From Actinomadura barringtoniae (GTDB lineage Bacteria; Actinomycetota; Actinomycetes; Streptosporangiales; Streptosporangiaceae), in NCBI RefSeq assembly GCF_017573505.1, contig NZ_JAGEOJ010000007.1:1-64000 (forward strand): a DNA stretch of 64,000 nt. Direction: 5' to 3'. A program made the translations under genes and the position numbers. Of this stretch, positions 23,124 through 30,209 are shown in pieces; position 1 is the first letter of the stretch, and each line of letters begins with the position of its first letter. The notes beneath the pieces are model-generated. The model worked only from the letters and a program-made list of their open reading frames with translations, was not told the DNA's origin and did no database searches.

Positions 23124-23381
23124 TCGATCTTCAATGCTCGACGGACAGGGGCGCGGGCGTGCGACCCGGCGCGGCATGCCCGGCCAAGAGCGTTAACCGT
23201 CAGTCTATTGCAATGATCAGAGCTTCTTGTTGCGTTACTTCTCAAGGTAGTTGCAATACTTTTCTAGCTCTGACCTGCATAGATAGGGTTCTCGTGCAAC
23301 GGAGATGTTGCAGGAACTCGAAATGCAACGTAGCTTTTCCATTGTTCGAAACAACGAGCAACACGGACACAGGAGCTCACG

Positions 23382-24044
23382 ATGCAGACCTTCGCCACCA
23401 CCGCCCCGATCACCGCCGTTCTGGACGTCCCCGCCGGCCGCGTCCAGGTCATCGCCTCCGACCAGGCCGAGGCCTCGGTCGAGGTCCAGCCCGCGGACGC
23501 CTCCAAGGGCCGCGACGTGAAGGCGGCCGAGCAGACCACGGTCGACTTCGCCGACGGCGTCCTGCGGGTCCAGACCGAGGTCAAGAACAAGCACCTCGGC
23601 TCGAACGGATCCGTCGAGGTCACGGTCACGCTGCCCGCCGGCTCCAAGGTCGAGGGCACGTCGGCCGCCACCGAACTCCGCGTGGTCGGCCGCCTCGGCG
23701 ACCTGGCGTACGACGGCGCGTACCGGAACATCAAGATCGACGAAGCCGCGAGCCTCCGCCTCACCGCGACCGACGGCGACGTCGAGGTCGGCCGCCTCAA
23801 CGGTTCCGCCGACATCAGCACGCAGCGCGGCGACATCCGGATCACCGAGGCCACCGGCGGCAAGGTCGTCCTGAAGACCCAGTCCGGCGACATCACGGTC
23901 GGCGCGGCCGCCGGCGTCTCAGCCTCACTGAACGCCGGCACCACCCACGGCCGGGTCAGCAACGCGCTCAAGAACGACGGCGCCGCCGACCTCGACATCC
24001 ACGCCACCACCTCCAACGGCGACATCACCGCCAGCAGCCTCTGA
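23382..24044 (+). CDS. DUF4097 beta-strand repeat protein
   Basis: A 220-residue protein made of repeated strand-turn units (ATDGDVEVGRLNGSADISTQ, RGDIRITEATGGKV, TQSGDITVGAAAGV) typical of DUF4097 beta-helices. No signal peptide or membrane segment. In actinobacteria it often precedes a DrrAB-type exporter, as here, but its role is unknown. ATG 23382 follows AGGAGCTCACG. Confidence 0.85.
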   Translation: MQTFATTAPITAVLDVPAGRVQVIASDQAEASVEVQPADASKGRDVKAAEQTTVDFADGVLRVQTEVKNKHLGSNGSVEVTVTLPAGSKVEGTSAATELRVVGRLGDLAYDGAYRNIKIDEAASLRLTATDGDVEVGRLNGSADISTQRGDIRITEATGGKVVLKTQSGDITVGAAAGVSASLNAGTTHGRVSNALKNDGAADLDIHATTSNGDITASSL

Positions 24045-24115
24045 TCCCGCTGACCAACCCCAAGAGACCCCGCGACACAACCCAATGCCCCCGACACAAC
24101 CTCAAGGCTCCCGAT

Positions 24116-24142
24116 CCGGCGGCGTTCCCCCCGCGCCGCCGG
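24116..24142 (+). terminator. GC hairpin between DUF4097 and drrA-like genes
   Basis: CCGGCGGCG and CGCCGCCGG arms around an 9-nt C-rich loop, without a U-run. It could act as a partial terminator or mRNA stabiliser between the two genes. Two CGACACAACC copies precede it. Confidence 0.4.
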
Positions 24143-24167
24143 CCCGTACCTCCCAAGGAGAAACGCC

Positions 24168-25175
24168 ATGACCAGCCTGGCCATCGCAGCGAACGGGCTG
24201 CGCAAGTCCTACCCCGGAAAGGACGGCGACAAGGTCGTGCTCGACGGCATCGACCTGGCCGTTCCCGAAGGAACGATCTTCTCCCTCCTCGGCCCGAACG
24301 GGGCCGGCAAGACCACCACCGTCCAGATTCTGTCCACCCTGATCCGCGCCGACGGCGGCACCGTTCAGGTCGCGGGATACGACCTGAACGACCAGGCCGA
24401 CGACGTGCGCGGCGCGATCGGCGTCACCGGGCAGTACTCGGCGGTCGACAAGCTGCTCACCGGCGAGGAGAACCTGCTGCTCATGGCGGACCTCCGGCAC
24501 CTGTCCCGCAAGGAGGGCAAGCGCAAGGCCGCCGAGCTGCTGGAACGCTTCGACCTGGTGGACGCGGCCCGCAAGACCGCCGGCACGTACTCCGGCGGCA
24601 TGCAGCGGCGGCTCGACCTGGCGATGACCCTGGTCGGCGACCCGCGGCTGATCTTCCTGGACGAGCCGACCACCGGCCTCGACCCGCGCAGCCGCCGCGC
24701 GATGTACGGCATCGTCCGCGACCTGGTCGCCGACGGCGTCACCATCTTCCTCACCACGCAGTACCTGGAGGAGGCGGACGAGCTCGCCGACCGGATCGCG
24801 CTGCTCGACCACGGGCGGCTGATCGCCGAGGGCACCGCCGACGAGCTCAAGCGGCTCATCCCCGGCGGCCACGTGTCCCTCACGTTCACCGACGACGACG
24901 CGCTCAAGAACGCGCTGAGCGCCCTCGACCGCGGCTTCGTGGACCCGGCCGACGACGACCGCCTCACCCTGCAGGTCCCCTCCGACGGCGACGTCGCCTC
25001 GCTGCGCGAGCTGCTCGCCCGGCTGGACACGGCCGGCGTCGAGCCGACCGGCCTCAGCATCCACACCCCCGACCTCGACGACGTCTTCCTCACCCTCACT
25101 GGCCAGAGCACCGACGAGAACGCCGCCCAGAACACCACCCAGAACAGCGACCAGAACTCGGAGGCCCTCCGATGA
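24168..25175 (+). CDS. DrrA-type ABC exporter ATP-binding subunit
   Basis: A 335-residue ABC ATPase. Walker A GPNGAGKTTT, signature YSGGMQRRLDL, Walker B LIFLDEPTTGLD and switch His region LTTQYLEEADELADRI are all intact. The C-terminal extension with TPDLDDVFLTLTG is characteristic of the daunorubicin-resistance DrrA family. The far C-terminus ends in an Asn/Gln-rich tail (AAQNTTQNSDQNSE). It powers export through the permease encoded by the overlapping next gene; a lipophilic drug or lipid is the usual family substrate. Strong AAGGAGAAACGCC ribosome site. Confidence 0.92.
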   Translation: MTSLAIAANGLRKSYPGKDGDKVVLDGIDLAVPEGTIFSLLGPNGAGKTTTVQILSTLIRADGGTVQVAGYDLNDQADDVRGAIGVTGQYSAVDKLLTGEENLLLMADLRHLSRKEGKRKAAELLERFDLVDAARKTAGTYSGGMQRRLDLAMTLVGDPRLIFLDEPTTGLDPRSRRAMYGIVRDLVADGVTIFLTTQYLEEADELADRIALLDHGRLIAEGTADELKRLIPGGHVSLTFTDDDALKNALSALDRGFVDPADDDRLTLQVPSDGDVASLRELLARLDTAGVEPTGLSIHTPDLDDVFLTLTGQSTDENAAQNTTQNSDQNSEALR

Positions 25176-25945
25176 GCACCCTCACCCTCGCCGCCCGCGA
25201 CTCCTCGACCATGGTCCGGCGCCAGCTGAAGCGCCTGATCCGCTACCCGTCGATGACCGTGCAGCTGATCGTCACGCCCGTGATCCTCCTGCTGCTGTTC
25301 GTGTACGTCTTCGGCGGCACGCTCGGCGCCGGCATCGGCGGCGACCGCGACGCCTACGTCAACTACGTCGTCCCCGGCATCCTGCTCATGGCGGCCACCA
25401 TGGCCGCCACCGGGACCGCCGTCATGGTCGCCACCGACATGACCGAGGGGATCATCGCCCGCTTCCGTACGATGCGGATCTCCCGGGCCTCGGTCCTCAC
25501 CGGCCACGTCGTCGCCAGCGTCATCCAGCAGCTGCTCGGCATGGCGGTCGTCGTCGGCGCCGCCCTGGCGATCGGCTTCCGGCCCAACGCCAGCCCCGTC
25601 GAGTGGCTCGCCGCCGCCGGCCTGCTCACCCTCTTCGTCGTGGCGATCACCTGGCTGTCGGTCGCGCTCGGCCTGAAGTCCCCGACCCCCGAGGCCGCCA
25701 GCAACGCCCCGATGCCGCTGGTCTTCCTGCCCTTCCTCGGCAGCGGCTTCGTCCCCACCGACTCCATGCCGACCGTCCTGCGCTGGTTCGCCGAGTACCA
25801 GCCGTTCACCCCGATCATGCAGACCGTCCGGGGCCTCCTCCTCGGCACCCCGATCGGCAACAACGCCGCCATCGCCATCGCCTGGTCCGCAGGGATCGGC
25901 GTCGTCTCCTACCTCTGGGCCAAGCGCACCTACAACAAGGCCTGA
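25172..25945 (+). CDS. DrrB-type ABC-2 permease
   Basis: A 257-residue ABC-2 membrane subunit with six predicted helices, e.g. LIVTPVILLLLFVYVFGGTL, ILLMAATMAATGTAVMVATD and QQLLGMAVVVGAALAI, plus the re-entrant LPFLGSGFVPTDSMP. ATG 25172 overlaps the drrA-like stop (ATGA), so subunits are made together. A much longer ORF in this frame that begins near 23159 is artefactual. Confidence 0.92.
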   Translation: MSTLTLAARDSSTMVRRQLKRLIRYPSMTVQLIVTPVILLLLFVYVFGGTLGAGIGGDRDAYVNYVVPGILLMAATMAATGTAVMVATDMTEGIIARFRTMRISRASVLTGHVVASVIQQLLGMAVVVGAALAIGFRPNASPVEWLAAAGLLTLFVVAITWLSVALGLKSPTPEAASNAPMPLVFLPFLGSGFVPTDSMPTVLRWFAEYQPFTPIMQTVRGLLLGTPIGNNAAIAIAWSAGIGVVSYLWAKRTYNKA

Positions 25946-25962
25946 CCGTGAAGAGGCCGAAC

Positions 25963-25995
25963 AGGGCCGTCAGACCACAAGGGTCTGACGGCCCT
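25963..25995. terminator. bidirectional terminator
   Basis: A 14-bp perfect stem AGGGCCGTCAGACC with its complement, 5-nt loop, then CCTTTT. It separates the exporter operon from the converging acetyltransferase gene. Confidence 0.85.
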
Positions 25996-26003
25996 GAGCC
26001 TTT

Positions 26004-26459
26004 TCAAGAACAGCTACTCGCTCCAGGCGCCCGCACCATGAAGACGTCCACCGGATCCTCCCTTTCCAGAACGAATCCGTACCGCTCGTACAGCCGCCTG
26101 GCCGCACTGCCCTGCAGAACGTTCAGCCGCACCGGGACACCATCGCGATCGCACCACTCAAGGAGCTTTCGCAGCACCCCGGACCCGACCCCACAGCCCT
26201 GCGCATGCGGGGCAAGGTAGAAATGCTCCAGCCAACGGGCGTCCTCGGCAGGCCGCAACGCCACGCACCCGGCAAGCTCGCCGCTCACCTCGATCACCCA
26301 CGTGTGCGCCGGTTCGAACCCGTCCCGCAGCCGCTGCCGCACCCGCTGCCCGTCGTACCGCCCGAGCCGCTCCAGGTCCTCCCGCATCGCCACGGCCCGC
26401 AGCTCGGTCAGCTCCTCAAGGTCGCCCATCGAAGCCGCCCGAAACTCCCACTCCAACAC
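26004..26459 (-). CDS. GNAT-family N-acetyltransferase
   Basis: A 151-residue single GNAT domain. Motif A/acetyl-CoA site: EHFYLAPHAQGCGVGSGVLR; motif B: RLNVLQGSAARRLYERYGFV. The acceptor substrate cannot be told. It converges on the DrrAB operon and shares the terminator. Confidence 0.85.
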   Translation of the reverse strand: MLEWEFRAASMGDLEELTELRAVAMREDLERLGRYDGQRVRQRLRDGFEPAHTWVIEVSGELAGCVALRPAEDARWLEHFYLAPHAQGCGVGSGVLRKLLEWCDRDGVPVRLNVLQGSAARRLYERYGFVLEREDPVDVFMVRAPGASSCS

Positions 26460-26516
26460 GCCCGCAAGGCTACCCAGCCCACCCCGGCATGGTGATCAAG
26501 GCTCCGGGCGGGCGGG

Positions 26517-27047
26517 TCAGTTGCGGGATTTGTGGATGGCGTCTCGGGCTCGGTCGACGACTGCGGCTATGGGGCCGGCGGTCAGGTTCTTGGCGACTGA
26601 TTCGGTGCCGGGGTGGGGGTGGGTCGGGGCTACGGCCTCGGCGGCGCGGAAGGCGGTGACCATTCCGCGGAGCTGTTCGGGGGTGGCCTCCTTGGCGATG
26701 CGGGGGAACTCGTCGCGTTCCTCCTTCATGGCGTGGGTGTCGAGGTCCTTGTGGAACTCGTTGAAGAGGGCGCTGAAGCCGGGGCCGTCGGGGCCGATCT
26801 TCTCCAGTTCCTGGAGCATGAGCTTGGCCTGGTTCTCTTCGTCCAGGCGGCCGTCGATGACCTTGTTGCCGAGGGCACGGCGGGCGAACGGGTGGACGAT
26901 CTCTTCCTCGGCGGTCTCATGGACGGCCAGCAGGTGTCGGAGACGGTCGAAGGCGTCCTTGCGGACCTGGCCGGTGTTCTCCTCGACGATCGAGGCCAGG
27001 CGGCGGATCTCCTCGTGCTGTTCCAGAAGCAGGTCGATGACGTTCAT
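26517..27047 (-). CDS. hemerythrin (HHE) domain protein
   Basis: A 176-residue four-helix protein with the HHE iron-binding pattern: LLLEQHEEIRRLASI, LLAVHETAEEEIVHPFARRA and FHKDLDTHAMKEERDEFP. Such proteins bind a di-iron centre for oxygen, NO or redox sensing in the cytoplasm. ATG 27047 follows AGGAGGTATTC. Divergent from the HAD gene across a nested inverted repeat. Confidence 0.88.
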   Translation of the reverse strand: MNVIDLLLEQHEEIRRLASIVEENTGQVRKDAFDRLRHLLAVHETAEEEIVHPFARRALGNKVIDGRLDEENQAKLMLQELEKIGPDGPGFSALFNEFHKDLDTHAMKEERDEFPRIAKEATPEQLRGMVTAFRAAEAVAPTHPHPGTESVAKNLTAGPIAAVVDRARDAIHKSRN

Positions 27048-27083
27048 GAATACCTCCTGTCGGATGGGGCGTCGGAGGCTCGT

Positions 27084-27124
27084 CTACCCGATTGAGGGCG
27101 TTCAATCAGGAGGGCACCGGGTAG
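27084..27124. promoter_or_regulatory. nested inverted repeat between divergent genes
   Basis: Outer arms CTACCCG (27084-27090) and CGGGTAG (27118-27124) enclose ATTGA-GGGCGT-TCAAT (27091-27106). This is a possible operator for the hemerythrin or HAD gene. Confidence 0.35.
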
Positions 27125-27133
27125 GCGAACGGC

Positions 27134-27796
27134 ATGTCCGTAACTAAGTCGGCCGCCCTTTTCGATGTGGACGGGACGCTGGTCGACAGCAATTACCTGC
27201 ACGCCGTCACGTGGTGGGAGGCGTTCCGGCAGGCCGGGCACCAGGTGCCCATGGCGCGGGTGCACCGGGCCATCGGGATGGGGTCGGACCTGCTGCTCGA
27301 CCACCTGTTGCCGGAGGAACGTGATCAAGAGGCTGATGACGGGATCCGCACCGCGCATGCGGCTTTGTATGCGACCTACTGGTCGCGGCTGGCGCCGCTG
27401 CCGGGGGCTGCGGAGCTGCTGAAGGCCGTTGCCGAACGGGGGTTGCGGGTGGTGCTGGCCAGTTCGGCGGCTGAACGGGAGCTGGGGGTGATGCGCGAGG
27501 TGCTGGACGCCGAGTCGGCCATCCTGGCTGCGACGTCGTCGTCTTCGGTTGAACGGAGCAAACCCGCGCCTGACCTGGTGCAGGCCGCGTTGGAGAAGGC
27601 GGAGGTCGAGCCTGACCAGGCCGTCTTCGTCGGGGATACGAGGTGGGACGTGCAGGCCGCGCAGCGGGCGAAGGTGCCGTGCGTGGGGCTGCTGAGCGGA
27701 GGCATCGGCGAGAACGAGCTGGCCGGGGCCGTGGCGATCTACCGGGACGCCGCTCATCTGCTGGAAGAGCTCGACGACTCGCCGCTTCTGAGCTGA
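27134..27796 (+). CDS. HAD-superfamily phosphatase
   Basis: A 220-residue HAD subfamily I hydrolase. Motif I is FDVDGTLVDS, motif II VVLASSAAE, the Lys motif ERSKPAPDLV and motif III AVFVGDTRWDVQAA. A helical cap sits between motifs I and II. Likely a beta-phosphoglucomutase or phosphoglycolate-phosphatase type enzyme; the exact sugar or acid phosphate is not evident. Confidence 0.88.
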   Translation: MSVTKSAALFDVDGTLVDSNYLHAVTWWEAFRQAGHQVPMARVHRAIGMGSDLLLDHLLPEERDQEADDGIRTAHAALYATYWSRLAPLPGAAELLKAVAERGLRVVLASSAAERELGVMREVLDAESAILAATSSSSVERSKPAPDLVQAALEKAEVEPDQAVFVGDTRWDVQAAQRAKVPCVGLLSGGIGENELAGAVAIYRDAAHLLEELDDSPLLS

Positions 27797-27900
27797 GGGC
27801 GCTCATAGCGATTGGCTATGACGGCAGGTATTGGACGGCCGAATACTGCGTGGTTCACGATCTGCGGTGTGGAACTTAAGAAGCACTCGGAGGGCTCGCT

Positions 27901-28554
27901 GTGAACATCGCCGTATTGGGAACCGGAGAAGTCGGCCAGAGTCTGGCGACCGGTCTGGTGAAGGCCGGGCACACGGTCACGCTGGGCTCTCGTACCGCCG
28001 ACAACGCCGCGGCGGCGGCGTGGGCCGCGGACACCGGGGGGCGGCACGGGACGTTCGCCGACGCGGCCTCGTCGGCCGAGCTGATCGTGAACGCGACCTC
28101 GGGGCTGGTCTCGGTGGAGGCGCTCACTGCGGCGGGGGCCGAGAATCTGGCGGACAAGGTCGTGGTGGACGTCGCCAACCCGCTCGACTTCTCGGACGGC
28201 TACCCGCCGAAGGTCGCGACGTTCGAGGAAGGGATCAGCCTGGCCGAGCACATCCAGCGGACCTTCCCCGACGCGCACGTGGTCAAGACGCTCTGCACGG
28301 TGAACAACGCCGTCATGGTCGACCCCGGCCGGGTTCCGGGCGACCACAACATCTTCGTCAGCGGGGACGACCGCGACGCCAAGAAGGTCGCGAGCGGGCT
28401 GCTCGGCGACCTCGGCTGGACGTCCGACCAGATCATCGACCTCGGCGGCCTGCCGACCGCCCGGCCGATCGAGCAGAACATCTTGCTATGGCTCGTGCTG
28501 TCGCAGGCGCTGGGCACCTACGACTTCAACATCAGCGTGCAGCGAGCCGGCTGA
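27901..28554 (+). CDS. NADPH-dependent F420 reductase-like / Rossmann oxidoreductase
   Basis: A 217-residue Rossmann protein. The dinucleotide fold starts NIAVLGTGEVGQSLATGLVK and is followed by VTLGSRT, where the Arg suggests NADPH preference. Other features: VVVDVANPLDF and VKTLCTVNNAVMVDPGR. It resembles the Fno family, which moves hydride between NADPH and coenzyme F420, but many relatives are F420-independent. Starts GTG after a moderate GGAGGGCTC site. Confidence 0.8.
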   Translation: MNIAVLGTGEVGQSLATGLVKAGHTVTLGSRTADNAAAAAWAADTGGRHGTFADAASSAELIVNATSGLVSVEALTAAGAENLADKVVVDVANPLDFSDGYPPKVATFEEGISLAEHIQRTFPDAHVVKTLCTVNNAVMVDPGRVPGDHNIFVSGDDRDAKKVASGLLGDLGWTSDQIIDLGGLPTARPIEQNILLWLVLSQALGTYDFNISVQRAG

Positions 28555-28563
28555 AACCCGGGT

Positions 28564-28803
28564 TCAGTCCTCGGCGCCCAGCTCGGGGAGGTTCTCCGCG
28601 AGGGGCACGAACTCGGTCACCGACAGGTAGCCGTTCTTGTCGGTGTCGTACTCGGCGAACAGCGCCTTGACGATCCCCGACAGGTCGCCGACCTCGGCCG
28701 CGGGGAACATCCCCGCGATCGCCGCGGTCACCTCCTCCACGGTGAGCTGCCCGTCCCCGTCGGTGTCGTACTGGGCGAACACCGCTTCATACTGATCCGA
28801 CAT
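28564..28803 (-). CDS. small EF-hand calcium-binding protein
   Basis: A 79-residue calmodulin-like protein with two canonical EF loops, DTDGDGQLTVEE and DTDKNGYLSVTE, separated by a helical linker. No signal peptide, so cytoplasmic. ATG 28803 follows GGAAGGGAACC. Bacterial EF-hand proteins of this size (calerythrin/CabD-like) act as calcium buffers or sensors. Confidence 0.88.
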   Translation of the reverse strand: MSDQYEAVFAQYDTDGDGQLTVEEVTAAIAGMFPAAEVGDLSGIVKALFAEYDTDKNGYLSVTEFVPLAENLPELGAED

Positions 28804-28880
28804 GGTTCCCTTCCTCACAAGCAACAATGGCCCCCGATCGTAACGTGGTCGCGCGGACGAGGAGGGTGACCGCCAGGGAG

Positions 28881-28912
28881 AGGCCTCCTCGTCGTGTGCG
28901 AGGAGGCCCCTC
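28881..28912 (-). terminator. terminator of the secreted propeller-like gene
   Basis: Arms GAGGCCTCCTCG and CGAGGAGGCC with a 7-nt loop, about 45 bp past the stop of the 28955-30100 gene. Confidence 0.65.
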
Positions 28913-28954
28913 CTGTCAGGCCTGCCGAAGAAGCTCCGAGGTTGGGAAACCCTG

Positions 28955-30100
28955 CTACGCGTACAGGCGCCATAGGGCGCCGGTGGACCAGGAGTTGTTC
29001 GTGGGCCTGACCTCGCCAACGGCCCAGAGGGACTTCGTTCCAGGGATGTGGCTGAACTGCCTGATGCTCGCCGTTCGGCCGGCGACGCGCAGAGGGGCTG
29101 CCGTCCACTTGCCGCTGCGCGAGCGATGCTGGATGAGGCTGCCGCCACGGCCCTCGCGACCGGCCCAGCCGTCGATCCACAGGCCGCCCGCGCCATCGGA
29201 GTCGATCTTCCGCCAGCCGATCAGCCAGTTCGCCGGGACGCCGACCCGCCGCCAGGCCTTGCCGTTCCAGTTGAGGAGGAACGACGTGGTCTTGTAGTGG
29301 TCCTTGCCGTCGTCGTCGGAGATCCTGCCCGTGACCCACACCTGGCTCGCGGAAAAGGCACGGACCGCACTGAAATCGATCGTCCGTGACGGCTTGCCCT
29401 CGTGGTGGGGGATGGCCGGGGGCAGGAGCTTGCCGAGCGACACTCGGGACCACTTGGACCCGTTGTAGCGGGCCAGCAGGCCCTCGCGTCCGGTGGCCCA
29501 CATGAGCCGGGCAGAGGCGGCGCTGGCAGACGCGAGCTCGTTGTTGCCGAACGGCCGCACCCTGGTCCACGTCTTGCCGTTGAAATGCCAGGTGCCGGCA
29601 CCTGTGTCGGCACCGCCCACGCCGAAGACCCAGACGTTGGTGGGACTGATGACGGTGACCGAGCTGACGCCGTCCTTCCATTTCTTGGCCACGGCCCACT
29701 TCTTGCCGTTCCAGCGCATCGCGTAGCTTCCGGGGCCGTTGTTGCCCTTCAGGTCGCTGCCGCCGACCGCCCACACATTGGTGGGAGAAGACCGTTGGAC
29801 CGAGAAGACGCCTCCCCAGAGCCCCTTGGGCAGCGCGACACCGCGCCAGGTCTTGCCGTTCCAATGCTCGGCCCTCGGCTTGGGAAGCCGCTTGCCCTCG
29901 TACAGGTCGGCCGAGAACGCCCACGCATCCTTGCCGCCGAAGGCCTCCACCGCGGTGGCCGAGGCATAGCCGTTCTTCACCGACGACTTGTAGGTCTTGG
30001 CGAGCTTCCAATGCGGAACGGAGGCCTCGGCGTTGACCGCCGGGGTGATGCCGATCGCGAGAACCGCGACAACCGTTCCTGCCTGCACAACGCGCTTCAT
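28955..30100 (-). CDS. secreted beta-propeller-like protein of unknown function
   Basis: A 381-residue exported protein: signal peptide MKRVVQAGTVVAVLAIGITP cut near VNAEASV. The mature part repeats a strand motif of the type HWNGKTWRGV, RWNGKKWAVA, HFNGKTWTRV, RYNGSKWSRV and NWNGKAWRRV, each followed by SPTNVWAVG-like segments. This gives about six blades reminiscent of galactose-oxidase or kelch-like propellers. No catalytic residues are recognisable; a binding role outside the cell is likely. Confidence 0.75.
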   Translation of the reverse strand: MKRVVQAGTVVAVLAIGITPAVNAEASVPHWKLAKTYKSSVKNGYASATAVEAFGGKDAWAFSADLYEGKRLPKPRAEHWNGKTWRGVALPKGLWGGVFSVQRSSPTNVWAVGGSDLKGNNGPGSYAMRWNGKKWAVAKKWKDGVSSVTVISPTNVWVFGVGGADTGAGTWHFNGKTWTRVRPFGNNELASASAASARLMWATGREGLLARYNGSKWSRVSLGKLLPPAIPHHEGKPSRTIDFSAVRAFSASQVWVTGRISDDDGKDHYKTTSFLLNWNGKAWRRVGVPANWLIGWRKIDSDGAGGLWIDGWAGREGRGGSLIQHRSRSGKWTAAPLRVAGRTASIRQFSHIPGTKSLWAVGEVRPTNNSWSTGALWRLYA

Positions 30101-30169
30101 CGAACTCCTTGCGGGGGTGGTGTGGCGGAATCAAACCAGATCGCCCCAGGTAGATCGATGGGCAGGTGT

Positions 30170-30198
30170 GCCGCCTGCCCAGAGATCGGGCAGGCGGC
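30170..30198 (-). terminator. terminator of the helD-like gene
   Basis: Arms GCCGCCTGCCC and GGGCAGGCGGC around AGAGATC, 12 bp beyond the stop of the helicase-like gene. Confidence 0.75.
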
Positions 30199-30209
30199 GC
30201 CGGTTGGTT

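Larger units (their letters stand above)
23045..23381. promoter_or_regulatory. AT-rich divergent regulatory region
   Basis: About 337 bases with markedly lower GC than the rest. It drives the DUF2089 operon leftward and the DUF4097-DrrAB genes rightward. Besides the 18-bp repeats it has related GTTGCGTTACTTCTC / GTTGCAATACTTTTC blocks (around 23234 and 23250) and an imperfect dyad with arms GTTGC/GCAAC around 23305-23330. No gene is visible. Confidence 0.6.

Noticed and set aside
23159-25168. Very long plus-strand ORF running through DUF4097 and drrA-like genes into the permease
   Set aside because: Arg/Pro-rich shadow frame caused by high GC; only the last part from ATG 25172 is real.
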